DNA of 60,920 nucleotides. Source: Edaphosphingomonas laterariae. GTDB taxonomy: Bacteria; Pseudomonadota; Alphaproteobacteria; Sphingomonadales; Sphingomonadaceae. This document shows, piece by piece, positions 1-8,931 of the stretch (position 1 is its first letter; every line of letters begins with the position of its first letter). Location of the stretch: NCBI RefSeq assembly GCF_900188165.1, contig NZ_FZOS01000021.1, positions 1-60,920 on the forward strand. Reading direction: 5' to 3'. The translations under genes were made by a program, and so were the position numbers. A model generated the notes under the pieces. That model ran no database searches. It saw only the letters and a list, made by a program, of their open reading frames with translations, and was not told the DNA's origin.

Positions 1-95
1 CTGAAGCCGAAGAGCAATACTACGCCATGCTCGACGACACACCCATGGCCGCGTAACTTAAACCCCGGAGCCTCCGGCAAACCCGGTGCGGTTCA
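1..95 (+). mobile_element. Right end of an IS3-like insertion sequence
   Basis: The first 56 bases hold the end of a reading frame of IS3-transposase type. After it, about 65-95, comes a GC-rich end whose reverse strand begins TGAACCGCACCGGG, which resembles the terminal inverted repeats I know from IS3-family elements of sphingomonads. The left end lies outside the window, so the element's full size and target duplication cannot be seen. The exact boundary near 95 is my estimate. Confidence 0.45.
3..56 (+). CDS. C-terminal end of an IS3-type transposase (partial)
   Basis: Only the last 17 codons are in the window. They read EAEEQYYAMLDDTPMAA and then TAA. A C-terminus of this kind (YYAML followed by PMAA) is typical of the OrfB integrase subunit of IS3-family elements, and an IS-like terminal sequence follows directly. 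The catalytic DDE core lies upstream and cannot be checked. It could be another protein with a similar tail. Confidence 0.4.
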   Translation, partial: EAEEQYYAMLDDTPMAA

Positions 96-130
96 CACTC
101 CGATCCTGTTCCATTCTTCACAACATCAAA

Positions 131-274
131 TTACAACCTTCGACCGGTAAAGAGATGATAGAGCCCAACAATGACGGCAATTACCAGCAATAGGTGAATA
201 ATACCCCCACCTACATGGAATACAAATCCCAAAAGCCAGAGAACAACAAGAATGGCTACAATTGTCCAAAGCAC
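131..274 (-). CDS. Small hydrophobic lmo0937-family membrane protein
   Basis: This 47-residue protein has two hydrophobic stretches (LWTIVAILVVLWLLGFVF and IIHLLLVIAVIVGLYHLF) separated by a glycine-rich turn, and a basic end, FTGRRL. That is the pattern of the lmo0937 family of tiny inner-membrane proteins of unknown role, often stress-induced. I place the start at the GTG at 274: a GGAG ribosome site lies six bases upstream and the product then begins (M)LWTIVAIL like other family members. A longer frame from an ATG at 298 or 373 would add a hydrophilic leader and cross the promoter at 311-335. With the promoter given here, the leader is about 30 nt. A general-stress-response target is likely. 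Confidence 0.75.
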   Translation of the reverse strand: MLWTIVAILVVLWLLGFVFHVGGGIIHLLLVIAVIVGLYHLFTGRRL

Positions 275-310
275 TGCAATCTCCAGAACGCTTGACATCG
301 GCACGATCAG

Positions 311-335
311 AACGATGGGACCACACACTGGTTCC
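311..335 (-). promoter_or_regulatory. EcfG-type general stress promoter
   Basis: On the minus strand the sequence is GGAAC (335-331), a 16-base spacer, then CGTT (314-311). This is the consensus of alphaproteobacterial sigma-EcfG promoters. It would start transcription near 304, about 30 nt before the GTG start of the small membrane protein. Confidence 0.75.
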
Positions 336-611
336 CTCTGGGGTTCTGTCGGAGTTTTTACCCCGGCGCTCATTCCGTTGAACCCATTTCAAGGTTTCTA
401 GGCCTAGCCGCCATTCTGCTGGGACGTACCCACAATGGCCAGGGTTTTGGCGATCCCCTTGCCATCCTGCCGGTGGCCCAACACCGAAATGCCAGTTCTG
501 CGCAGATCGATATAAGTCTGGTCACTCATGTGCGGCTCTGGCCAGGCACTCATATGCTTGAAACGACCATGAGCGAGGGAACCATGCGGGGGATTTGCTC
601 GTCCCCATGTC

Positions 612-2483
612 ATGCACACCCGATCCTCGCGCCATTGGGCGATCCTGATTGCCATCGGCGCGACGATCGTCCTCTGCCTTGCACTACTTCTTGCGGCGAC
701 CTTTCCCTTCGCGCTGGCCAAGGGCCCCATCGAGCGATCGCTGTCCCGGCAGTTGGGAACAAGCGTGCATATCGGGGCCATTGCACGCGAGGATCGCTTC
801 TCGTTGAGCCCCGTCCTGCGCATCATGGATGTTCGCGCTGCGCAGCCCGAATGGGCGGGACGAGGCGATCTCGCCACGATCGGCGAGTTGCGGCTGCGCC
901 TCAAGCTGCCGTCGCTCCTCGCCGGTCGCACCGAAGCCGCCATTCTTTCGGCCCGCGCCATCAGACTCAATCTGGTACGCAACGCAGATGGCCGAACGAA
1001 CTGGGCCGGCCCGGGCGACGGCTCCCGCGGTGGCAGCCCGCTGACAACGATCGGCCGCATCGATGACGCGACGATCCAGTATGTCGACGCCCGACAGCGG
1101 CGCGAGATGACGCTCGATCTACGCGTCGATCCACAGCGAGGATTGATCGCGAAGGGGCGTGGCATTGTCGATGGATCGCCCGTCGACATCCGGGTCGGCA
1201 GCGGCCCGTTGCTGGCCGAACGCAGGTGGCCGTTCGACGCCACTATAGAGGGACCAGCATTGACGATGCGTGCGACAGGAGCAATGGCCGCGCCGTTCCG
1301 CACCGACAACATGGCCTTTCGTCTTGTCGCGCGCGCCGACGATCTGAAGCGGATCGACCGGATCATCGAAGCGGGGTTGTTCGGCACCCGCGCGGTCAAC
1401 CTCTCCGCCGCCGTGACGCGCAAGCCCGATAGTTGGATCGTGGACAATCTGCAAGGCTCGATCGGGTCCAGCCAGCTTTCCGGCAGTGTCACCGTGAACA
1501 AGCGGAACGGCCGAACCTTACTGGCTGGCAAAGCCCATTTCCGTCGGCTCGATTTCGAGGATCTGGCCAGCGAACGCGGCAATGCCGAGGCGCTGGCGCT
1601 TGAACGGACACAAGGCGTCAAGCTGGTGCCCAATACCCGGATCAACATCTCCAAGATCGACAAGACCGACGGACGCATCCACGTCAGCGTCGATCGGCTC
1701 GTGGGCGGGAGGCGCCCCACATCGCTGACCGATCTCGCGGCCACGCTCGATCTGAGAAACCGACGCCTGATCGTCCACCCGCTGAAGATTGGCCTGCGGC
1801 GGGGTTCGATCACGGGCCGCGCGGAGGTCGACCAACGATCGGGCGAAGCCAAACCCCGGATCACTCTCACGTTGGCGATCGAGAACAGCAGCCTTGCAGC
1901 ATTGGCCAGCGGAGCCGCCGGTCAGGTGGAAGGCAAGGTTGAAGGCCGCATGCGTTTGACTGGAACGGGCGACACCGTCCGTGAAGCCGTTGGCCATGCG
2001 GACGGCAGGATGGGCCTCGTCGTCCATTCGGGGGTACTGCCTTCCAAGCGCGCGGCGCTCCTCGGTTTCGACGTCGGCAAGGCACTGTTCGGCGACGATG
2101 ACGAGCAGGCGAGTTTGAACTGCGCCGTGCTGAGTGGCGAGATGCGCGGCGGAATGCTGACGCTTCGCCACCTGATCGTCGACACCAGCATCAGCCAGGC
2201 TCAAGGGAGCGGGACGATCCGCTTCCCGAGCGAAGAACTGAACGTCCGCCTGACGGGCAAACCCAAGGGTGACGCCGCCGTGCGCGTGCCCGGCAGCGTT
2301 CTTGTTCGCGGGTTCATCCGGGCGCCGGATATCGTCGTGCCCCGATCAACAAAATCCGTCGGCAACATCCTGAAAGCCGTCGGCCGCGCGATTGGCGGCG
2401 AAGCCGAACCGAAGGCCACCAATGCCGATTGCACTTCATTGCGTGGTGCAACCATCCGATGGGCCTCACCATCGGGGCCGTAA
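612..2483 (+). CDS. AsmA-family protein
   Basis: The 623-residue protein starts with a short basic segment and one transmembrane helix (about residues 9-36, WAILIAIGATIVLCLALLLAA). A long beta-rich periplasmic region follows, with the repetitive character of AsmA/TamB proteins: many 'G.I.G...V....G' strands and a C-terminal part with GSVLVRGFIRAPDIVVP. AsmA-like proteins are thought to help move lipids between the inner and outer membranes or to shape outer-membrane assembly. No good ribosome site precedes the ATG. A GGAAC-N17-CGTC sequence at 578-603 is close to an EcfG promoter but sits too near the start to trust. The gene stands alone. Confidence 0.8.
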   Translation: MHTRSSRHWAILIAIGATIVLCLALLLAATFPFALAKGPIERSLSRQLGTSVHIGAIAREDRFSLSPVLRIMDVRAAQPEWAGRGDLATIGELRLRLKLPSLLAGRTEAAILSARAIRLNLVRNADGRTNWAGPGDGSRGGSPLTTIGRIDDATIQYVDARQRREMTLDLRVDPQRGLIAKGRGIVDGSPVDIRVGSGPLLAERRWPFDATIEGPALTMRATGAMAAPFRTDNMAFRLVARADDLKRIDRIIEAGLFGTRAVNLSAAVTRKPDSWIVDNLQGSIGSSQLSGSVTVNKRNGRTLLAGKAHFRRLDFEDLASERGNAEALALERTQGVKLVPNTRINISKIDKTDGRIHVSVDRLVGGRRPTSLTDLAATLDLRNRRLIVHPLKIGLRRGSITGRAEVDQRSGEAKPRITLTLAIENSSLAALASGAAGQVEGKVEGRMRLTGTGDTVREAVGHADGRMGLVVHSGVLPSKRAALLGFDVGKALFGDDDEQASLNCAVLSGEMRGGMLTLRHLIVDTSISQAQGSGTIRFPSEELNVRLTGKPKGDAAVRVPGSVLVRGFIRAPDIVVPRSTKSVGNILKAVGRAIGGEAEPKATNADCTSLRGATIRWASPSGP

Positions 2484-2511
2484 AGTTTGCGCCGCAAGAT
2501 CGTTGTCCGCG

Positions 2512-5049
2512 TCAGTTGCTCAACAGGCGCAGCAACTGGGCCATGCCATAGGGCTTGGCGAGCGTTTTGACGCCTTCGAAGCCGAAGTCGTCGATCGCTT
2601 CACCATAGCCCGTTGCGAAGGCAAACCTTATGCCCCGCTCCGCCAGCAGGGCAGCGACAGGGGCGCTGGTCTCGGCGCCAAGGTTAAAATCCAGCAGCGC
2701 GAAATCGAATTGATGCTCGTCGATGGCCCGCTTGGCATTGGCAACGGTCGATGCCGTGATCACGAGGTCGGCACCCAGATCGCGAAGCGCGTCTTCGCCA
2801 TCCAGCGCGATGATCATGCTGTCCTCGACAAGCAGCACGCATTGCCCCTTGAGCGGTTGCGGGTTGACGCTTGCCGGGCCCGCCGGGGCGGCCGTGATGG
2901 CTTCGGCCGCAACACCGGCCACGTGGCGAGAGGGCACGCAGAAATGCGCCTCAACGCCTGCGAGACGATAGTTGATTTCGGCAAGCCCGCCCAGATCATA
3001 GGGGATAGAGCGCTCGATGATCGTGCTGCCAAAGCCGCGGCGGCTCGGCGCCGTAACGGCGGGCCCACCGCGTTCCGTCCAGTCGATCAACAGACTCCCA
3101 TCCTGATCAAGCGACCATGTGATCACCACCTCGCCGCTGTCGGAAAGCGCACCATATTTGGCGGCGTTAGTCATCATTTCATGGATGACCAGCGCGAGCG
3201 TGCTGAATGCCGAGGGCTGGAGCAGCACGTTGACGCCTTCGAGACGAACATGATCGCGACGCAGGCCCGCATAGGCCCCCATCTCTATCTCGATCAGGTC
3301 GATGAGGCGCGCCGGCCCCCAGCGATCCGCGGTTATCTGATCATGCGCACGCGCCAGCGCCTGGATACGGCGATCGAGGGTCGCAATGAAGTCCTCCACC
3401 GTCAACGCATCGCCCCTCGTCTGGGAAATCAGGCCCCGGATGAGCGACAAAATGTTGCGAACGCGGTGGTTCAGCTCCGCGATCAGAAGTTCCTGCCGCT
3501 CATTTGCCCTCGCACGCTCCTTGTCGACATTCTCGGACAGGCGGATCAAAACCTCGATCATGCCCATTCGCAAGGATTCGGCCACGCGCCGCTCGGCGGC
3601 CGTGAACGGGTTGCTCGTGCCCTTGACGAGCTCGGACCACGCCTCGAAGCTCTTGCGCGGCGTCAAGCGTGGCCCGTTCGGGCCATATTCGACCTGTTTT
3701 TCGGGATTGCCTGCCCAACGCACCGAACGCAGGCGTTCGCTGCGAAACAGCACGACATAGTCGCGCGGGCTGCGTGAAACTGGAATGGCGATGACCCCGG
3801 CCGCGATATCCGAATAAGCGGATGCTTCGGGCAACACTGCCTGAAGTGAATCCGTGGCATAAACCTGGCCTGCCGCCACGCGGTTCAGTAGCCCGACGAT
3901 CGCCGCAAACTGCTCCTCGTTAGGCGCAAGCCCACTCAACGACACGGCTCCGTTCAGATAGACTCCGAACCCGTCCGCCGGAATGGCATCGGCGACCACC
4001 TCACCCAGCCACTGGGCATTCTCGAGAAGACTGTTGTCCTGGGCAATCGTTGCCATGAGCCGGTCCGCCGTCATGCGCGCGCGGCTTTCATAATCAGCGG
4101 CTTCGCGTCGTTCACGGCTTTCGAGCATGAGCGAGAAGATCTGCCCGAAAAGCTCCGCACCCGTGCGCGCTGCAAAGCTCGGCAGCTTCGGGGAATAATG
4201 GTGGCAGGCAAACAGGCCCCATAATTTTCCGCCGACGATGATCGAGATGGACAGCGAGGCCCCCACCCCCATATTCTTCAAATATTCAATATGGATCGGC
4301 GACACCGCGCGCAGCACCGACAGCGACTGGTCGAGCGCGACACCGCGCGTATCGAGCTGCGGCACGAGCGCTATGGGCGTCGCGCCGATATCGGCGATGA
4401 CCCGGAAAATATTACGCAGATAGAGCTTCCTGGCCTGCGCGGGGATATCGCTTGCCGGATAATGCAGGCCGAGGAAGCTCTCGGTGCCGGGCCGCAGCGC
4501 CTCGGCAACGACCTCGCCGGAAAGTTGCTCGTCGAAGCGGTAGACCATCACGCGATCGAAACCGGTAATGGCACGAACCTGTCGTGCCCCCTCCCGCAGG
4601 AAAGCCGTCATATTGTCGGTCTGATCGAGGCGATTGACCATGGCGCGCACCATCGCCGCAGCCTCCAGCCCATCCTCGACCGCCGGCTCGGCCTCGATGA
4701 CGAAGAGATCCGAAACCATGTGGACGGCGACGTCGAACGCGCCGCCGTCCGCGGTCAGTTTTTGCGCGAACAGGCGTTCGACGGCATCGGGACCGCGCAT
4801 GACGGCCAGCCGGTTGCGAATGGCATGCAAGCCGTCCGCCGAGATGAAGTCGGACAGCGGGCGGCCCAGCATATGGTGCGGACCAGCTCCCGTCAGTTCG
4901 GCGATATTGGCCGATACTCGATTGACAATCCAATCGGCGGTAACGGCGACGAGATAGCCAAAAGGCTGAATGATGCCGAGCACGTGGATCGGCTCGCGAT
5001 CGCAATTGGTCAGGTCAACCGCAAAATCGAGTGCATTATCGTCAGCCAT
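2512..5049 (-). CDS. bphP: Bacteriophytochrome: HWE histidine kinase with C-terminal receiver
   Basis: This 845-residue red/far-red light sensor binds biliverdin. The chromophore cysteine is C16 in LTNCDREPIH, at the start of the PAS domain. The GAF domain carries the signature DIPAQARKLYLRN, and a PHY domain follows. The kinase part is HWE type: H528 in AELNHRVRNIL, an ATPase N-box in VIHEMMTNAAKYG and the DWTERGGP tryptophan-glutamate motif. A receiver domain fills about residues 736-845, with phospho-acceptor Asp in ALLDFNLG. The start at 5049 (MADDNALDF) overlaps the heme oxygenase stop by 8 bp, so the two are co-translated; a longer frame would add 67 unrelated residues. HWE kinases in this group often feed the PhyR-NepR-EcfG stress pathway; that link is inferred. 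Confidence 0.92.
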   Translation of the reverse strand: MADDNALDFAVDLTNCDREPIHVLGIIQPFGYLVAVTADWIVNRVSANIAELTGAGPHHMLGRPLSDFISADGLHAIRNRLAVMRGPDAVERLFAQKLTADGGAFDVAVHMVSDLFVIEAEPAVEDGLEAAAMVRAMVNRLDQTDNMTAFLREGARQVRAITGFDRVMVYRFDEQLSGEVVAEALRPGTESFLGLHYPASDIPAQARKLYLRNIFRVIADIGATPIALVPQLDTRGVALDQSLSVLRAVSPIHIEYLKNMGVGASLSISIIVGGKLWGLFACHHYSPKLPSFAARTGAELFGQIFSLMLESRERREAADYESRARMTADRLMATIAQDNSLLENAQWLGEVVADAIPADGFGVYLNGAVSLSGLAPNEEQFAAIVGLLNRVAAGQVYATDSLQAVLPEASAYSDIAAGVIAIPVSRSPRDYVVLFRSERLRSVRWAGNPEKQVEYGPNGPRLTPRKSFEAWSELVKGTSNPFTAAERRVAESLRMGMIEVLIRLSENVDKERARANERQELLIAELNHRVRNILSLIRGLISQTRGDALTVEDFIATLDRRIQALARAHDQITADRWGPARLIDLIEIEMGAYAGLRRDHVRLEGVNVLLQPSAFSTLALVIHEMMTNAAKYGALSDSGEVVITWSLDQDGSLLIDWTERGGPAVTAPSRRGFGSTIIERSIPYDLGGLAEINYRLAGVEAHFCVPSRHVAGVAAEAITAAPAGPASVNPQPLKGQCVLLVEDSMIIALDGEDALRDLGADLVITASTVANAKRAIDEHQFDFALLDFNLGAETSAPVAALLAERGIRFAFATGYGEAIDDFGFEGVKTLAKPYGMAQLLRLLSN

Positions 5050-5611
5050 GTACGCCAGCCTCCTCGGCAGCATCGGCATAGGCACGGAATACGCTCTTTG
5101 CCGCCTTGACGGCAGCGTCCCGCCACTCCCGTCCTTCCGCGGCCTCGTCGAGCCGGGCAAGCAAGTGTCGCCATCCCCCCGCCTCATGGCCCGCTGAGAG
5201 ATAAGCTTTCGGAAGGCCCTCCTTGACCCGCCTTGACAGTTGAAGCCCACCCAGGCGCGATCCCTCGATCACATATAAGGCTCCCCATTGCGCGGCATCG
5301 CTCTCGAAGCAAAAGGATGCGCGCAAGCGGGGCATCGGAATCGCCATGGCCGCCAGATCGTCTTCCAGCGCCTGCCGTCGCCCGCTCCAGCCGGTCAGGA
5401 GCTCGGCGCATTCAAGCTCGCGCTCGATGGCAGGCAAAACCCGGGCGTGCGCGGTGAGAAAGCGCCCATAATCGGCGGGGTCGGCAAGGTCGAACCTACC
5501 GAAGCTGCGATCGACCATCTCGTGGTCAGGCCGGGTTCGCGTGCGCAATTCCTGATGGAAAGCAGGCAAGCTCCCCTCCCGAATTGATTGATGGGAAGAG
5601 CATGTCACCAT
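5042..5611 (-). CDS. bphO: Biliverdin-producing heme oxygenase
   Basis: The 189-residue frame is a heme oxygenase of the bacterial BphO type. It has a proximal histidine in RTRPDHEMVDRSF and the distal-helix glycine region in YVIEGSRLGGLQL. It opens heme to biliverdin, the chromophore of the phytochrome encoded directly downstream. The stop overlaps the bphP start, a classical bphO-bphP operon. The start is uncertain. The ATG at 5611 has no ribosome site, while a TTG at 5569 follows GGGAGGGGAGC at good distance and would give a 175-residue protein starting at LPAFHQELR, which fits the family better. Confidence 0.9.
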   Translation of the reverse strand: MVTCSSHQSIREGSLPAFHQELRTRTRPDHEMVDRSFGRFDLADPADYGRFLTAHARVLPAIERELECAELLTGWSGRRQALEDDLAAMAIPMPRLRASFCFESDAAQWGALYVIEGSRLGGLQLSRRVKEGLPKAYLSAGHEAGGWRHLLARLDEAAEGREWRDAAVKAAKSVFRAYADAAEEAGVHG

Positions 5612-5853
5612 CGATCGTTTATACGGCTGATCGCCGCCTTGTAAATCATGCGGATAGGTTCACCCAATGATGCCCGACGGCCGACACCGGGTGCCGGCGG
5701 TTGAGGAACCATTCCGGCCGGGCTTCGTAACTCGATCAGTTTTATCGGCGCCCGGAGCCCAAGCTTGACGATCGCGCGGCCATCCTTTGCTGTAGTGATG
5801 AATTGCCAGGCCGTGCCGAGGGCGCCGCGCCGTGCCAACCGATCCGCACCGCG

Positions 5854-6858
5854 ATGGTGAAGGACTTTTCCTGGCTCCGTGCGGAGCCGCACGGAATTTA
5901 CATCGTCCCTGCCAGTTGCTGGATTGATCCCGCACAGCCGGTCGACAGCGCGCTCATTACCCATGGCCACGCTGATCATGCGCGCGGCGGGCATGGGACC
6001 GTGATGGCGACGCCAGCGACGCTGGCTATCATGGCGCTGCGCTATGGCGATCAAGCGTTGGCCAGGACGATCGAATATGGCGAAAGGCTCAGGCTTCCGG
6101 GCGGTGTCGACGCCACATTCCTGCCCGCCGGCCATGTTCTTGGTTCGGCGCAAATTCTGCTCGAACATGCGGGCGAGCGCATCCTCGTCACCGGGGACTA
6201 TAAGCGGCGGCGGGATCCGACATGCCCTCCCTTCACCGCCGTGCCTTGCGATATCCTCGTGACCGAGGCGACCTTCGCGCTCCCGGTCTTCCGCCATCCG
6301 CCGGTGGAGCATGAAATTGCGCGATTGATCGACGCCCGCGCCGCCAATCCAAACCGGTGTCTGCTGCTCGGCGCCTATGCCCTGGGCAAGGCGCAGCGGA
6401 TCATCGCCGAGTTACGGCTTGCCGGCTATTCCGATCCGATCTGGCTGCACGGCGCGCTGGAGCGGATGTGCCGGCTCTATGAGGCGTTCGGCGCCTCACT
6501 CGGTGAACTCCGGCTTGTCTCCGAGGCGCGAAAGGACGATCTCGCCGGCCAGATCGTCTTGTGTCCGCCGGGTTCACTCAACGATCGCTGGAGCCGTCGG
6601 CTGCCCGATCCGCTGACCGCCATGGCATCGGGATGGATGCGAGTGCGCCAGCGGGCGCGCCAGCGCAATGTCGAGCTCCCCCTGATCATTTCCGATCATG
6701 CCGATTGGGACGAATTGACCGGGACGATCGACGAGATCGACCCGGTGGAGACTTGGATCACCCATGGCCGCGAGGATGCACTGATCCGCTGGTGCGCGTT
6801 GCATGGGCGCCGTGCTCGCGCCCTCGCGCTTGCCGGCTATGACGATGAGGACGATTGA
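5854..6858 (+). CDS. Ligase-associated DNA exonuclease (metallo-beta-lactamase fold)
   Basis: The 334-residue protein has the metallo-beta-lactamase metal site HGHADH at residues 37-42 and further beta-CASP motifs (PAGHVLGSAQI, VTGDYK, SDHADW). This is the 'ligase-associated DNA exonuclease' family, related to mRNA 3'-end processing nucleases and thought to trim DNA ends in repair. Its stop overlaps the start of an ATP-dependent ligase (6855), so they form one operon. In many bacteria the set also includes an Lhr-like helicase and the PdeM phosphoesterase; neither is here. The ATG at 5854 (MVKDFSWLR) is chosen because the family starts there; an upstream ATG at 5803 adds unrelated residues. 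Confidence 0.88.
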   Translation: MVKDFSWLRAEPHGIYIVPASCWIDPAQPVDSALITHGHADHARGGHGTVMATPATLAIMALRYGDQALARTIEYGERLRLPGGVDATFLPAGHVLGSAQILLEHAGERILVTGDYKRRRDPTCPPFTAVPCDILVTEATFALPVFRHPPVEHEIARLIDARAANPNRCLLLGAYALGKAQRIIAELRLAGYSDPIWLHGALERMCRLYEAFGASLGELRLVSEARKDDLAGQIVLCPPGSLNDRWSRRLPDPLTAMASGWMRVRQRARQRNVELPLIISDHADWDELTGTIDEIDPVETWITHGREDALIRWCALHGRRARALALAGYDDEDD

Positions 6859-8474
6859 GCGTGGAGCGGTTCGCTGGCCTCCTCGATGCGCTCGTCTACA
6901 CGCGCAGCCGAAACGCCAAGCTCAAGCTGGTGGCCGATTATCTGCGCGACACGCGGGATCCCGATCGCGGCTGGGCGCTGGCGGCATTGACCGAAGCGCT
7001 CGACTTTCCGGCGGTCAAGCCATCGACCGTTCGTGCCCTGCTGATGGAGCGTGTGGACCCTGTGCTGTTCCAGCTCTCGCGCGAATATGTCGGCGATACC
7101 GCCGAAACGGCGAGCCTATTGTGGCCCGATCCGCCAGCTTTCGGCACGCCGCCAACGGTCGCCGAAGCGGTCGACACGCTGACCCATATGACGCGCCTCA
7201 ATGCCATGGTGGAACTGGCGGGCCTGCTCGATCGCCTCGACGCGGCGGGGCGCTTTGCCCTGCTCAAGATGGCGACCGGCGCCATGCGCATCGGGATATC
7301 CGCGCGCCTGGCCAAGCTCGCCTTCGCACAGGCCTTCGCCGTCAGCATCGACGACGTCGAGGAATATTGGCACGGCCAAATGCCCCCCTATCGCGCGCTT
7401 TTCGCCTGGGCTGCCGACGGAGCCGCACCACCTGTTGCCGAGCATGTGCCGCATTTTCGTCCCTTCATGCTGGCGCAACCGTTCGACGGCATGGAAATCA
7501 CCATGGCCGAATTTGCGGCGGAATGGAAATGGGACGGGATCAGGGTCCAGATCGTCCACGTCGCCAGCGAAGTGGGTGGCGAAACGCGCCTCTATTCCCG
7601 CTCCGGCGACGACATCTCCAAAGCCTTTCCGGAAATCGTGAATGCTATGAGGCTGCCCTGTGTACTCGATGGCGAGCTCATGGTCAGGGGCAACCATCAG
7701 GGTGGCGCAGAGGGCGGAGCTGCAAGCTTCAATGCGCTCCAACAACGCCTCGGCAGGAAGACGGTCTCTGCCAGGATGCTGGCCGACTATCCGGCCTTCG
7801 TCCGTCTTTACGACATGCTATCGAACGGGGCCGACGATCTGCGCCCATTGCGCTGGGAACAGCGGCGGCTGGCCCTGGAGTCATTGGTACCGCGCCTCGA
7901 CCCGGCCCGGTTCGACATATCAGAGCTTATTCCCGTCGCCACCCTGGCGGAGCTGGCGGCGTTCCGCGAACGCGCGCGCGATGACGAGATTGAAGGCGTC
8001 ATGCTCAAGCGTCGCGACAGCGCCTACCTGGCCGGGCGTCGCGCTGGTTTGTGGTACAAATGGAAACGCGATCCCCTGCTTGTCGATTGCGTGCTGATGT
8101 ACGCCCAGCGCGGCAGCGGAAAGCGATCCTCCTTCTATTCCGATTTCACCTTCGGTTGCTGGACGGACGATCCGGACCGGGGCGGCGAACTCTTGCCGGT
8201 CGGCAAGGCCTATTTCGGCTTCTCCGACGAGGAACTGAAATGGCTCGACAGCTACGTGCGCCGCCACACCGTGAATCGCTTCGGCCCCGTGCGTGAAACA
8301 GACCGCAGCCTTGTCCTGGAAATCGCATTCGATTCCGTTCACGTGAGCAAAAGACACAAATCGGGCGTGGCCATGCGTTTCCCCCGCATCCATCGCATCC
8401 GCACCGACAAACCCGCGAATGAGGCAGACCTTATCGCAACGCTGCGCAGCATGATCCGTGATGCACCGCTCTAA
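6855..8474 (+). CDS. ATP-dependent DNA ligase (ligase-associated repair cluster)
   Basis: This 539-residue ligase joins DNA nicks using ATP. The adenylated lysine is K225 in EWKWDGIRV. An N-terminal helical DNA-binding region (about 1-200), the nucleotidyltransferase core and a C-terminal OB-fold follow in the usual order; motif V is visible as GVMLKRRDSAY and LWYKWKRD. The start is a TTG at 6855 overlapping the exonuclease stop by four bases, with a GTG at 6861 as alternative. It is the lone-type ligase of the exonuclease/Lhr/PdeM group and not the Ku-dependent LigD, since no polymerase or phosphoesterase domain is fused. Confidence 0.9.
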   Translation: MSVERFAGLLDALVYTRSRNAKLKLVADYLRDTRDPDRGWALAALTEALDFPAVKPSTVRALLMERVDPVLFQLSREYVGDTAETASLLWPDPPAFGTPPTVAEAVDTLTHMTRLNAMVELAGLLDRLDAAGRFALLKMATGAMRIGISARLAKLAFAQAFAVSIDDVEEYWHGQMPPYRALFAWAADGAAPPVAEHVPHFRPFMLAQPFDGMEITMAEFAAEWKWDGIRVQIVHVASEVGGETRLYSRSGDDISKAFPEIVNAMRLPCVLDGELMVRGNHQGGAEGGAASFNALQQRLGRKTVSARMLADYPAFVRLYDMLSNGADDLRPLRWEQRRLALESLVPRLDPARFDISELIPVATLAELAAFRERARDDEIEGVMLKRRDSAYLAGRRAGLWYKWKRDPLLVDCVLMYAQRGSGKRSSFYSDFTFGCWTDDPDRGGELLPVGKAYFGFSDEELKWLDSYVRRHTVNRFGPVRETDRSLVLEIAFDSVHVSKRHKSGVAMRFPRIHRIRTDKPANEADLIATLRSMIRDAPL

Positions 8475-8532
8475 CACCGGTCAAATCACTCACGGACAGC
8501 ATCCACCGACTTTCTCGAACAACCCTTCCGCT

Positions 8533-8820
8533 CTCGGCCAACCCGGCGCAAGGCACCTTGAACCCTGTCATTCTTGGCATCGCATTGATGGTTTCGCGAA
8601 CTTTGTCGTTCAACAGCAGGTTGGGCGATATCCCGTCTTGATAATATCCACGATTGCTCTCGTTATCGGGCAGGCCACCAAAGCCATGCGGAACGGAATT
8701 GACGCGGCGGCACAAGGTCGAAGCGGGTTCCGCCACCGCGACAATGCTTCCCGTGTTCGAATCGATCTCCATTTCACCGCCGGCTTCCGCACAGATTGTT
8801 GCGAGGTCTTCGGGGATTGA
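8533..8820 (-). pseudogene. Remnant of a molybdopterin oxidoreductase C-terminus
   Basis: A reading frame on the minus strand holds a stretch similar to the end of molybdopterin-guanine-dinucleotide oxidoreductases: GSIVAVAEPASTLCRRVNS, then VPHGFGG, then GISPNLLLND and ETINAMPRMTGFKVP. In intact enzymes this is the cofactor-binding domain near the C-terminus. The rest of the enzyme (normally 700 residues or more) and its metal-cluster cysteines are absent, so this is a 5'-truncated relic. The 456-base gap between the ligase and the TonB receptor holds nothing else I can support. Recognition is from memory of the family pattern. Confidence 0.5.
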
Positions 8821-8931
8821 TGAAGGCCTTGTTGTAAGGAGCACGCTTGCGCGGGGTGGGAGATATCTTCCAAGCGACTTGAACGTCTCGCGAAACCGCC
8901 GCACGCCCTTCCCCGCCGACACGCGAGCAGA

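Noticed and set aside
578-603. EcfG-type promoter before the AsmA gene (GGAAC-N17-CGTC)
   Set aside because: The last base deviates and the predicted start would be at the ATG itself.
404-1870. Long open frame on the minus strand (488 residues) opposite the AsmA gene
   Set aside because: Arg/Ser-rich translation without any domain; it is the usual antisense shadow of a GC-rich gene.
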